From Clostridiaceae bacterium (GTDB lineage Bacteria; Bacillota; Clostridia; Lutisporales; Lutisporaceae), in contig DPSW01000006.1 of NCBI GenBank assembly GCA_003527145.1, positions 1,579 to 9,113 on the forward strand: 7,535 nucleotides of DNA, in the 5' to 3' direction. Shown here piece by piece: positions 1-6,245 of this stretch. The translations under genes were made by a program, and so were the position numbers. How positions within the stretch are numbered: position 1 is the first letter of the stretch; each line of letters begins with the position of its first letter. The notes beneath the pieces were generated by a model, which had not been told where the DNA came from, ran no database searches, and saw nothing but the letters and a program-made list of their open reading frames with translations.

Positions 1-1595
1 GCACCAGAAACGACGGAGTAGAAAAAACTACAGGAAGGGCCATATTTGTAGCAGATATGAAATTCCCCGGGATGCTTCATGCCAAGGTGCTTCGTTCACC
101 TTATGCCCACGCGAACATCAAGGATATAGACATAAGTGAGGCATTAAAACAACCGGGGGTATTTGCTGTACTGACAGGAGAGGATGTACCGGGTCCTTTT
201 GGAGGCGCTATCGCCGATCAATATCCCATTGCAAAAGGCAAGGTAAGATTCGCCGGAGAACCGGTAGCTGTAGCGGTAGCTGTCAGCGAGAGAGTCGCCC
301 ACGAAGCTTTGAAGCTTGTAAAAGTCGATTATGAACCTCTGCCCTTCGCAATACATCCCAAGGATGCGATAGCAGAAGGAGCGCCGATTATTCATGAAAA
401 GCTCATGGAATATCGAGTTGCACCTTATGTAAACCCGGTTGGCAAAAACATATACCAGCATTTTAAAGTGAGAAAGGGTGAAGCGGAAGAAGCCTTTGAA
501 AGCGCAGATGCAGTAGTAGAAGGAGAAACATGGTTTTCATATATCCACCATGTTCAGCTGGAGCCCCATTGTGCAGTAGCTCAGTATAATTTAGACGGCT
601 CCATGACAATGTATTCAACTACCCAGGCTCCTTTCGTAGTTCAAAACTGCATCAGAGAACTTCATGAGCTCCCCCTGAGCAAGATCCAGGTAATTGCTCC
701 TTATATAGGCGGAGGCTTTGGAGGCAAATCAGATATAACCATTGAGGCTCTTGTTTCCTGTTTGGCAAAGGCTGTGCCTGGGAGATTCGTAAGATTGCTG
801 CTCACCAGAGAGGAAATGTTTATAGGAACCAACCTGGGAAGAGGAGGCTACTGCAAATATAAGGTAGCAGTTTCCAAAGAAGGGAAAATACTGGGCATGA
901 CAGGCGAAAGCTATCTCGGCAGCGGAGGAAACGCAGAATATGCTGTAAACGTGGTGACCGGTATGGGACTTGCGGGAACGGGGCCTTACGAGGTGCCGAA
1001 CCTCAAGCTGGATGTATATGGTGTATATACCAATGTTCCTCCTATCGGAGCTTCAAGAGGCTATGGACACCCGGAAGTGCATCTGGCAGTAGAAAGACTG
1101 CTTGAAAAGGCAGCCCAAAAGATCGGTATGAATCCTGTAGAATTCAGGCTCAAGAATCTTTTGGGAGAAGGCAAGATCAATGGAATAGGCCAGGTAATGA
1201 AGCATCACAACGGCAATGTTGTTCTTTGCGCACAAAAGGTGGCTGAGGAGTTATACAAAAATCCCAAGCCGGACAAGGGTGAGAATATCCTGGTGGGAAG
1301 AGGCTTCACAGCATATATGAAAACTCCTTGCATGCCAAGCAACGTGCAATCCAGCGTTCTGATAAAGCTCAATTCCGACGGGACTGTAACTCTTGCTACA
1401 GGCGCAATAGAAATGGGACAGGGAACTTATACGACCTTGGCGCAAATTACTGCCGAAGCTTTAAATATACCCTTTGAAAAAGTTAATGTGACAAATAAGG
1501 TTGATACTCTGATATCGCCTTACGAGTGGCAAACAGTTGCCAGCCACGGTACTTGGGGCACAGGCAATGCCGTACTGCTTGCCGCAGAAGATTAA
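1..1595 (+). CDS. Molybdopterin-binding subunit, N-terminal fragment up to the premature stop (partial at 5' edge)
   Basis: This open segment holds the aldehyde oxidase a/b-hammerhead domain (start to about residue 130 counted from base 3) and most of the molybdopterin-binding domain, including GGGFGGK, SRGYGHPE and EMGQG. It ends in LLAAED immediately before TAA. If translated alone it would lack about 230 residues, including the second half of the cofactor-binding domain and the active-site Glu, so a functional hydroxylase is not expected from it. An annotation pipeline may start it at ATG 57, but in-frame codons upstream of 57 are conserved, so the true start is upstream of the window. Confidence 0.7.
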   Translation, partial: TRNDGVEKTTGRAIFVADMKFPGMLHAKVLRSPYAHANIKDIDISEALKQPGVFAVLTGEDVPGPFGGAIADQYPIAKGKVRFAGEPVAVAVAVSERVAHEALKLVKVDYEPLPFAIHPKDAIAEGAPIIHEKLMEYRVAPYVNPVGKNIYQHFKVRKGEAEEAFESADAVVEGETWFSYIHHVQLEPHCAVAQYNLDGSMTMYSTTQAPFVVQNCIRELHELPLSKIQVIAPYIGGGFGGKSDITIEALVSCLAKAVPGRFVRLLLTREEMFIGTNLGRGGYCKYKVAVSKEGKILGMTGESYLGSGGNAEYAVNVVTGMGLAGTGPYEVPNLKLDVYGVYTNVPPIGASRGYGHPEVHLAVERLLEKAAQKIGMNPVEFRLKNLLGEGKINGIGQVMKHHNGNVVLCAQKVAEELYKNPKPDKGENILVGRGFTAYMKTPCMPSNVQSSVLIKLNSDGTVTLATGAIEMGQGTYTTLAQITAEALNIPFEKVNVTNKVDTLISPYEWQTVASHGTWGTGNAVLLAAED

Positions 1596-1655
1596 AAAAG
1601 AAAGCTGAAAGAAGCGGCGGCAACAGTATTTGGTACAAAAGCTGAGAACATCAAA

Positions 1656-2285
1656 TTGGATGAAGATAAGCTTATTTATAACGACAAGATCCTGAGGTGG
1701 AGCGATTTAGCCCTAGGCTATAAGAATCCGGACGGCTCCGCCCTTACGACACCTGTCATGGGAGAAGGCCACTTTGTGGCAAAAGGTGTACAGAATCCGG
1801 ATCCTGAGACCGGTCAGGGAAATGCAGCGGCAGATTGGACCTTCGGTTCGGTAGGAGTTGAGCTGGGTATAGATAAAACCACAGGAGAGGTCCACCTATA
1901 CAGGCTTCTGAATACCATAGATGCAGGCACGATAATCAATCCCCAAATGGCTCGAGATCAAGTTCTGGGTGCGATGACCATGGTATTGGGCTCAAGCCTG
2001 ACAGAAGGTCTGGTATTCTCCGAAGACAAAGGTAAAATAAGAAATAACAATCTGGTAGACTATAAGATAATGGGAATAGAAGATATGCCGGATGAAGTAT
2101 TGATAGACTTTGTTCAGACCCCTGAGGAATCAGGCCCATACGGAGCAAAGGGACTCGGAGAGCATGGCGCTGTATCGGTAGCCCCGGCGGTTTTAAACGC
2201 CATATATGATGCAACAGGCAAAGACTTTTACGAGCTTCCTGTAACTGCGGAAAAAATCCTCAAGGCATTGGAAGGGGGAGAATAA
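1656..2285 (+). CDS. Molybdopterin-binding subunit, C-terminal fragment after the premature stop
   Basis: This 3' part stays in the same frame as the upstream fragment and carries the end of the molybdopterin-binding domain: a DAGTIINPQ segment and the GPYGAKGLGEHGAV motif with the likely catalytic Glu. The only nearby start is TTG at 1656, with no Shine-Dalgarno in front of it; the first in-frame ATG (1758) also lacks one and falls inside conserved sequence. Independent translation is therefore unlikely, and the coding homology actually begins directly after the stop at 1596. It ends with TAA one base before the ATG of the FAD subunit. Best read as the 3' part of the interrupted gene, not a separate protein. 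Confidence 0.65.
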   Translation: MDEDKLIYNDKILRWSDLALGYKNPDGSALTTPVMGEGHFVAKGVQNPDPETGQGNAAADWTFGSVGVELGIDKTTGEVHLYRLLNTIDAGTIINPQMARDQVLGAMTMVLGSSLTEGLVFSEDKGKIRNNNLVDYKIMGIEDMPDEVLIDFVQTPEESGPYGAKGLGEHGAVSVAPAVLNAIYDATGKDFYELPVTAEKILKALEGGE

Positions 2286-2286
2286 T

Positions 2287-3156
2287 ATGATACCCAACGT
2301 TGAATATATAAAACCGAAAACCTTGGAAGAAACCTTCTTGTTATTGGAAAAGGAAGGATCGGTAGCCTTAGCCGGAGGCACGGATGTGGTGGTAAACCTC
2401 AGGGAGGAGAAGCTTCACCCCCAGCTTCTGGTGGATATTAAAGGACTTAAAGAATTAAAGGGCATAAAGGAAATTCCTGAAGGTATCTGGATCGGTGCTT
2501 TGGAGCCGGTTCAAAAAGCAGTAGAGCATCCCCTGATAGCTCCTTATACCGCATTGGTAGAAGGGGGAGGCTCCATAGGCTGTCTGGAAATCCGCTATAG
2601 GGCAACGATAGGAGGCAATATTTGCAACGGCTCGCCCAGTGCGGATTCGGTGCCGGGCCTTCTGCTCTATGATGCGAAGGCAGTAATAGCCTCTAAGATC
2701 GGTGAAAGAACAGTAAGCCTGGAATCAATCCTTTTAGGACCGGGCAAGGTGGATCTTAAAAAAGGAGAGATATTGAAGGGAGTAATCCTTCCAAAGGCGA
2801 AGGAAGGCTCTAAGAGCAAATACTACAGAAGAACAAGGGTAAAGGGTATGGATCTCTCGGGAGTAAGCGTGGCAGTATATGCCGAAAGCCCGGGCATAGA
2901 AGGCAAAAGCGATATAAGGATAGCCTTAGGTGCAGTAATGCCTACAGTTGCAAGAGGAAGAAAGGGAGAAGCCATATTAGCCGGCAAGAAGTTGACCGAT
3001 GAGCTCCTTGAAGAAGCAATAAATGAAATCTTAAAGGATGTAAACCCAAGAAAGGGAAGCCTAAGAGCCGAGCCTGAATACAAAAAGAAAATGGTAGCTG
3101 TGCTCATCAAACAAGCCTTATTTGAAATGAATGGGGGTGTCTTATGTGAAGCATAG
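2287..3156 (+). CDS. Molybdenum hydroxylase FAD-binding subunit (xanthine dehydrogenase XdhB/CoxM-like)
   Basis: This 289-residue subunit is expected to bind FAD and pass electrons from the [2Fe-2S] clusters to the final acceptor (NAD+ or a protein carrier). The N-terminal PCMH-type FAD domain shows AGGTD at residues 29-33 and IRYRATIGGNICNGSPSAD at about 102-120, the flavin-contacting loops of the family. The C-terminal CO-dehydrogenase flavoprotein domain shows RRTRVKGMDLSGVSVAV (about 181-197) and the terminal EYKKKMVAVL segment. Its length leaves no room for the extra [4Fe-4S] loop of 4-hydroxybenzoyl-CoA reductase beta subunits. The ATG lies one base after the preceding TAA, with gggggag at 2274-2280 as ribosome binding site. 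It overlaps the next gene, so the two are probably translationally coupled. The gene is intact although its upstream partner is interrupted. Confidence 0.93.
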   Translation: MIPNVEYIKPKTLEETFLLLEKEGSVALAGGTDVVVNLREEKLHPQLLVDIKGLKELKGIKEIPEGIWIGALEPVQKAVEHPLIAPYTALVEGGGSIGCLEIRYRATIGGNICNGSPSADSVPGLLLYDAKAVIASKIGERTVSLESILLGPGKVDLKKGEILKGVILPKAKEGSKSKYYRRTRVKGMDLSGVSVAVYAESPGIEGKSDIRIALGAVMPTVARGRKGEAILAGKKLTDELLEEAINEILKDVNPRKGSLRAEPEYKKKMVAVLIKQALFEMNGGVLCEA

Positions 3157-3613
3157 CATAAAAGTAAAAATAAATGGTCAGTTATATCTGGAGGAAGTAG
3201 AGACAGGCATGACCCTCTTGCAGTTTATAAGGGATAAGGTTGGATATACGGGCACGAAGATAGGCTGTGAAAACGGCGAATGCGGGGCCTGTACTGTCAT
3301 AATGGACGGAGACCCGGTAAGGGCTTGTCTTATACTGGCTGTTGAAGCAGATGGAGCTGATATAACCACAGTTGAAGGATTATCGGAAAAGGATAAGCTC
3401 CATCCGTTGCAGCAAAGCTTCATAGAAACCGGAGCTGCTCAATGCGGCTTCTGTACACCGGGAATGCTAATGGCAGGCAAAGCCTTATTGGATAAGAAGC
3501 CGAACCCAAGCGATAAAGACATAATGGACGCACTGGGCGGTCATCTATGCAGATGCACCGGCTATAAATCCATAAGCAAAGCTGTGGAAATAGCAATAGA
3601 AAAAACAAAGTAG
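3146..3613 (+). CDS. Molybdenum hydroxylase [2Fe-2S] subunit (XdhC/CoxS-like)
   Basis: This small iron-sulfur subunit relays electrons from the molybdenum centre to FAD. With the GTG start it has 155 residues, normal for the family. The N-terminal plant-ferredoxin-like domain has C41, C46, C49 and C61 (GCENGECGACT, then a distal Cys). The C-terminal four-helix domain has C100, C103 (QCGFCTPGM) and C135, C137 (HLCRCTGY). All eight cluster ligands are present. I choose GTG 3146 over the in-frame ATG 3131 because gggggtg at 3133-3139 sits at good spacing only for the GTG, and the resulting start (MKHSIKVKING) matches the family. It overlaps the FAD gene by 11 bp. It is the last gene of the operon, followed at once by a terminator hairpin. 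Confidence 0.93.
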   Translation: MKHSIKVKINGQLYLEEVETGMTLLQFIRDKVGYTGTKIGCENGECGACTVIMDGDPVRACLILAVEADGADITTVEGLSEKDKLHPLQQSFIETGAAQCGFCTPGMLMAGKALLDKKPNPSDKDIMDALGGHLCRCTGYKSISKAVEIAIEKTK

Positions 3614-3646
3614 AAAAAACAGAGTGGAATTTTCCACTCTGTTTTT
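3614..3646. terminator. Probable bidirectional rho-independent terminator between convergent genes
   Basis: A perfect 13-bp inverted repeat (3615-3627 with 3634-3646) encloses a 6-nt loop aatttt. The stem core is cagagtgg/ccactctg, with an A-tract on the left and a T-tract on the right, so it can act as a terminator in both directions. It begins right after the TAG of the iron-sulfur gene and lies about 60 bp beyond the stop of the opposing epimerase gene. Confidence 0.85.
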
Positions 3647-3704
3647 GATTGCCGTATAAGAAAGTATAATTTTTTAACATATAAAAACAGTCCCAAATCA
3701 AGTT

Positions 3705-4772
3705 TTACATACCCTCTACAGTGACACCGAGACCCGGCTTATCAGTCATGTGGCAGACATTGCCTTCATTGGTAAAGCCATCTTTGATCCAGCTGCTTTC
3801 CGTATAGAAAGTGATATCAAGGTCAAAGATTTTGACATTTTTGTTCGCTATGCCGAAGTGCATCGCAGCAGAGTTTGCGATCTTGCTCTCGCCCATGCAT
3901 CCTAGCATACAGAAGATATTATTAGCTTCCGCTATGGCATTGATTTTTTGCGCTTTGAAAATTCCACCGCACTTCATAAGTTTGATATTGATTCCGTTAA
4001 CGGCTTTTGTCTTAGCAAGCTTTGCCGCGTCTATAGGGGAATGACAGCTTTCGTCGGCAACAACAGGCAAATTGACCATTGATTTGATTTCCTTCAAGCC
4101 GTCGTAATCCCAATAAACAATTGGTTGTTCGATCAGCTCCACATTAAGTTTTTCCAGTTCGTTTATGATACGTATTGAATCTTTTACCGACCAGCCCTGG
4201 TTGGCATCAATACGCAGACCGATCTTATCGCCCACGGCCTTTCTGATGAGTATCATTCTTTCGAGGTCCAGATCAACGCTTTGACCGAGCTTGACCTTCA
4301 GGTTGCTCCAGCCTTTCTGTACCCATTCCACAGCTTTTTCCGCCATTGCTTCCGGTTCGTCAATTCCAAGCGTTGTGTCGGAATAGACAGTCTTGTTTAC
4401 GCCGCCAAGAAATTTATAAAGAGGCATATCCATTTTCTTGGATGCGATATCATAACAAGCAATATCTATTGCCGCTTTGATCGAAGTATTATAAGCATAC
4501 ATGCCGTCCATTATATTATGTATATTTTCAATCAAAATCGGATTCTGGCCGATCAGCGCGCTTCTGAATTGTTTGCCTACAGCAACGGCCGTATCAATGC
4601 TATCGCCCGTCACAAAAGGTAACGTCGCAGCCTCGCCATAACCCACAATACCCTCGTCTGTTTCCATCTTCAAGACTAGAGTATCAAATCCTTCTATCAC
4701 CATGAACGCTATTTTCATGGGCTTATTGAACTTGAACGTGGCTTTTTCAAATTTGATATCAATTATTTTCAT
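3705..4772 (-). CDS. Dipeptide epimerase, enolase superfamily (muconate-lactonizing subgroup), YkfB-like
   Basis: Predicted cytoplasmic 355-residue enzyme that inverts the alpha-carbon of the C-terminal residue of a dipeptide by Mg2+-assisted 1,1-proton transfer. Residues 1 to about 125 form the enolase N-terminal capping domain; the rest is the TIM barrel. Visible catalytic residues are K159-x-K161 (LKVKLG), metal ligands D189 (RIDANQGW), E215 (ELIEQP) and D240 (VVADES), K264 (NIKLMKCGG), and D317-L-D319. That DxD motif, known to hold the substrate ammonium group, separates dipeptide epimerases from muconate cycloisomerase and OSB synthase. The start at 4772 is chosen because ctcc at 4781-4784 (GGAG on the coding strand) lies 8 nt upstream and MKIIDIKF is a typical family start; ATG at 4778 is too close to it. 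By my alignment, Arg24 of the B. subtilis L-Ala-D/L-Glu epimerase is Met24 here, so another dipeptide is likely. It is divergent from a peptide importer. Confidence 0.9.
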   Translation of the reverse strand: MKIIDIKFEKATFKFNKPMKIAFMVIEGFDTLVLKMETDEGIVGYGEAATLPFVTGDSIDTAVAVGKQFRSALIGQNPILIENIHNIMDGMYAYNTSIKAAIDIACYDIASKKMDMPLYKFLGGVNKTVYSDTTLGIDEPEAMAEKAVEWVQKGWSNLKVKLGQSVDLDLERMILIRKAVGDKIGLRIDANQGWSVKDSIRIINELEKLNVELIEQPIVYWDYDGLKEIKSMVNLPVVADESCHSPIDAAKLAKTKAVNGINIKLMKCGGIFKAQKINAIAEANNIFCMLGCMGESKIANSAAMHFGIANKNVKIFDLDITFYTESSWIKDGFTNEGNVCHMTDKPGLGVTVEGM

Positions 4773-4805
4773 TTCCATATCTCCATTCATTATAAAATCT
4801 ATTTT

Positions 4806-4850
4806 AATAAAAGCTGTTATAATGCTTAAACCGAGATACCAGCTTTTATT
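4806..4850. repeat. Perfect 11-bp inverted repeat with 23-bp spacer
   Basis: aataaaagctg at 4806-4816 is the exact reverse complement of cagcttttatt at 4840-4850. It lies inside the predicted epimerase leader and is the B-C hairpin described there. It is not followed by a T-run on the minus strand, so it does not look like a plain terminator. Confidence 0.85.
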
Positions 4851-4892
4851 GTGCACGACAACGGTTATGCTCCCGGCAAAAGGTGCACAATA
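4847..4892. repeat. Perfect 10-bp inverted repeat centred on two GTGCAC palindromes
   Basis: tattgtgcac (4847-4856) and gtgcacaata (4883-4892) are exact reverse complements separated by 26 bp, extended outward by agct on each side with a 1x2 internal loop. Each arm contains the self-palindrome GTGCAC, the two copies starting 32 bp apart, about three helical turns. It could be an RNA hairpin (A-B) or a pair of protein-binding sites on DNA. Confidence 0.8.
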
Positions 4893-4934
4893 TAGCTTCT
4901 TATCTCATATACTATTTAAATAAAAACTAAAAAA

Positions 4935-4964
4935 ATTATAGCATACATTAATTGAGCATGTCAA
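4935..4964 (-). promoter_or_regulatory. Sigma-A type promoter for the epimerase gene
   Basis: On the minus strand TTGACA (4964-4959) is followed by an 18-bp spacer and TATAAT (4940-4935). TG one base ahead of the -10 makes it an extended -10 (TGCTATAAT). Both hexamers match consensus exactly. Transcription would begin near 4928, leaving about 155 nt of untranslated leader before the chosen ATG at 4772. Confidence 0.85.
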
Positions 4965-5007
4965 TGTTTTTAGCAATTTAAAATTTCTTCCCAATTATAT
5001 GTTATGC

Positions 5008-5037
5008 TTGTTTTAGTCAAATCATTAATGGCATAAT
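5008..5037 (+). promoter_or_regulatory. Candidate rightward promoter with extended -10 (importer operon)
   Basis: TTGTTT (5008-5013), 18-bp spacer and CATAAT (5032-5037) preceded by TG one base upstream, giving TGGCATAAT. It would start a leader of about 230 nt ahead of the first permease gene. The match is moderate, and A/T-rich DNA yields such matches by chance. Confidence 0.3.
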
Positions 5038-5146
5038 GCAGGTATTTTCAGCTGATAGGCAACTTTTTAAATTTATGTATGGGCACCTAATATAGAACAA
5101 AAGTAATGAAGTAGTAATAAAATTCGGGCTATTTATTTAAATATAG

Positions 5147-5217
5147 CTTGCATTGAGATGCAAAATATAATAAAATTATAGTTAATAAATTTACTATTTA
5201 TAAAATAAAAATGCAAG
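5147..5217. repeat. Inverted repeat ttgcat-N4-atgcaa plus a third copy downstream (possible operator)
   Basis: cttgcat at 5147-5153 faces atgcaa at 5158-5163, forming a 16-bp dyad; atgcaag recurs at 5211-5217 and is the exact reverse complement of the first arm extended by one base. The placement, between a candidate -35 and the first permease gene, fits an operator for the importer operon. The regulator is unknown. Confidence 0.35.
5148..5176 (+). promoter_or_regulatory. Candidate rightward promoter overlapping a ttgcat/atgcaa palindrome
   Basis: TTGCAT (5148-5153), 17-bp spacer and TAAAAT (5171-5176) give well-spaced but imperfect sigma-A hexamers, with a leader of about 90 nt before the permease ATG. 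The -35 element is the left arm of the inverted repeat ttgcat-tgag-atgcaa (5148-5163), so a bound regulator would block it. Confidence 0.3.
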
Positions 5218-5274
5218 AATCAGGATTACTCTTAACCAGAGCAAAACAAAAGTAAAATAAGTTGGGGGGTCAAA

Positions 5275-6207
5275 ATGTATAGGTATATTATTAAACGTTT
5301 ATTGTTGTTAATTCCCATTATTTTAGGGGTAATAGTCATAGTTTTTACGATTATGTATTTAACACCTGGTGATCCGGGAAGAAACGCTTTGGGAATGACC
5401 GCCACTCAAGCGCAAGTAGATGAATTTAACCATAAGCTTGGGTATGATAGACCTTATTTGGTGAGACTCGGCGATTACATAGTCAAAGGGACACAGGGCG
5501 ATTTCGGCATTTCCTATAAAACGGGTAAGCCTGTTTTCGGACAAATCTATGAGCGGCTGCCCGTTACGGTTACATTAGCAGTATTTGCGGTACTGATGTC
5601 TTTAGTCATCGGCTTGCCAATCGGCATACTGTCCGCTGTCAAACAATATTCTGCCGTTGATATGATCAGTACTGTTACCGCCATGCTGCTGGCCGCTATA
5701 CCGGAGTTTTGGTTGGGGCTGATGTTGATGCTGTTTTTTGGAATACAGCTTAAAATTCTACCTATTTTCGGGGCCGATACAGCCGCCAACTATGTTTTGC
5801 CCGTTATAACGCTGGCATTGCCTACTTCAGCTGTCATATTAAGGCTAACGCGTGCGACTATGCTGGAGGCAATCCGCCAAGATTATATACGCACTGCTCG
5901 GGCAAAAGGTGCAAAAGAAAGAACGGTTATATTTAGACATGCGCTTAGAAATGCGTTGCTTCCCGTAATTACAGTCGTAGGTAATTATTTCGGTGGATTA
6001 CTTGGAGGCACTATAATGATAGAAATTATTTATAATATGCCTGGTCTGGGAATGCTGATGTACAATTCAATCAAGGCAAAAGACGTACCACAGGTAATGG
6101 CAACAGTCATATTTCTTTCTATATTGTTCTGTATAATTATGTTATTGGTTGATATTATTCAGTCTTTTGTTGATCCGAGAATTCGAAGCAGATATGCAAA
6201 TAGATAG
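5275..6207 (+). CDS. dppB: Dipeptide/oligopeptide ABC transporter permease, DppB/OppB family
   Basis: First permease of a peptide importer, located in the cytoplasmic membrane; 310 residues, normal for DppB. The start MYRYIIKRLLLLIPIILGV gives the first membrane segment (about 9-29), followed by an extracytoplasmic loop containing the family signature LTPGDPG (29-35) and GDFGIS (75-80). Further hydrophobic segments lie at about 98-122, 131-158, 173-192, 228-252 and 276-298. The EAA loop that docks with the ATPase is at about 196-225 (EAIRQDYIRTARAKGA). Start ATG is preceded by gggggg at 5264-5269 with 5-nt spacing. It heads a plus-strand operon with the next two genes. The family is certain; the transported peptide (dipeptide, oligopeptide, or nickel as in related NikB) is not fixed by sequence, but the neighbouring epimerase favours dipeptides. 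Confidence 0.93.
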   Translation: MYRYIIKRLLLLIPIILGVIVIVFTIMYLTPGDPGRNALGMTATQAQVDEFNHKLGYDRPYLVRLGDYIVKGTQGDFGISYKTGKPVFGQIYERLPVTVTLAVFAVLMSLVIGLPIGILSAVKQYSAVDMISTVTAMLLAAIPEFWLGLMLMLFFGIQLKILPIFGADTAANYVLPVITLALPTSAVILRLTRATMLEAIRQDYIRTARAKGAKERTVIFRHALRNALLPVITVVGNYFGGLLGGTIMIEIIYNMPGLGMLMYNSIKAKDVPQVMATVIFLSILFCIIMLLVDIIQSFVDPRIRSRYANR

Positions 6208-6245
6208 TATTTTTTTCTTGCATAGTAAGCTTTAGGAGGTGCAGT

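Larger units (their letters stand above)
1..2285 (+). pseudogene. Molybdenum hydroxylase large (molybdopterin-binding) subunit, interrupted by an in-frame TAA; 5' end outside the window
   Basis: This is the catalytic subunit of a xanthine dehydrogenase/aldehyde oxidase-family hydroxylase. Read through the stop, one frame from base 3 to 2285 gives 760 codons, close to the usual 760-780 residues, so roughly 10-20 N-terminal residues lie off the left edge. The first visible codons (TRNDGVEKTTGRA) are the conserved family N-terminus, which makes the ATG at 57 internal. Counting from base 3, visible motifs include GGGFGGK (about 236-242), an SRGYG segment whose Arg matches the substrate-site Arg of xanthine oxidoreductase, and EMGQG (about 470-474). 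GAKGLGE near the C-terminus carries the expected catalytic Glu (codon 2160-2162). Codon 531 is TAA (1593-1595); the next codons (KRKLKEAAA) resume the family sequence in the same frame. Seen: the stop and continuous homology. Inferred: a recent nonsense mutation or a sequencing error. The substrate cannot be assigned. Confidence 0.85.
4773..4928 (-). promoter_or_regulatory. Structured 5' leader of the epimerase mRNA with alternative hairpins (candidate cis-regulatory RNA)
   Basis: Predicted transcript 5' to 3' contains segment A (4897-4883), segment B (4856-4840) and segment C (4816-4806). A and B pair over 10 bp (tattgtgcac with gtgcacaata), then a small internal loop and 4 more bp (agct/agct). 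B and C pair perfectly over 11 bp (aataaaagctg with cagcttttatt). B cannot do both, the usual geometry of a switch or attenuator. The B-C loop also holds UAUCUC (4838-4833), complementary to GAGAUA overlapping the Shine-Dalgarno (4783-4778). I see no T-box, purine, lysine or other riboswitch signature I can name. The pairings are seen directly; the regulatory role is inference. Confidence 0.5.
4773..5274. other. Divergent intergenic control region, A/T-rich, no convincing gene
   Basis: About 500 bp separate the epimerase (leftward) and the peptide importer (rightward). Base composition is clearly more A/T-rich than the flanking genes. It contains a consensus leftward promoter, a structured leader for the epimerase, weaker rightward promoter candidates and a short palindrome, each listed separately. 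The only open frames in it are short, have no Shine-Dalgarno, and overlap the regulatory structures. Confidence 0.8.

Noticed and set aside
57..59. ATG at 57 as the true start of the large subunit
   Set aside because: The in-frame codons before it (DGVEKTTGRAIFVAD) are conserved in the family, so the gene begins left of the window.
3131..3145. ATG at 3131 as start of the iron-sulfur subunit
   Set aside because: It lacks a good ribosome binding site, whereas gggggtg at 3133-3139 is correctly spaced for GTG 3146, which also gives the normal family N-terminus.
4789..4796. TATAAT just ahead of the epimerase Shine-Dalgarno (minus strand) as the -10 element
   Set aside because: Transcription would start inside the ribosome binding site; the consensus promoter at 4935-4964 is far better.
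4828..4842. T-box-like sequence in the epimerase leader (minus strand tggtatctcgg)
   Set aside because: It departs from the conserved TGGNACCGCG core, and the leader is too short and lacks a specifier stem and a terminator.
4773..4856. Upstream GTG extension of the epimerase (28 extra residues beginning at 4856)
   Set aside because: It has no Shine-Dalgarno, the extra residues do not resemble the family N-terminus, the segment overlaps the leader hairpins, and the ATG at 4772 has a well-spaced GGAG.
4702..4923. Small plus-strand open frame across the epimerase 5' end and leader (also those at 3811-4044 and 4281-4622)
   Set aside because: They are antisense shadows of the epimerase, with no ribosome binding site and no recognisable domain.
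5041..5058. CodY-like box (tattttcagctgata) upstream of the importer
   Set aside because: By my count only 10 of 15 positions match AATTTTCWGAAAATT, which is expected often by chance in A/T-rich DNA.
6208..6230. T-run after the first permease gene (ttttttt near 6211) as a terminator
   Set aside because: No stem precedes the T-run, and the next gene follows with a strong Shine-Dalgarno, so read-through into it is expected.
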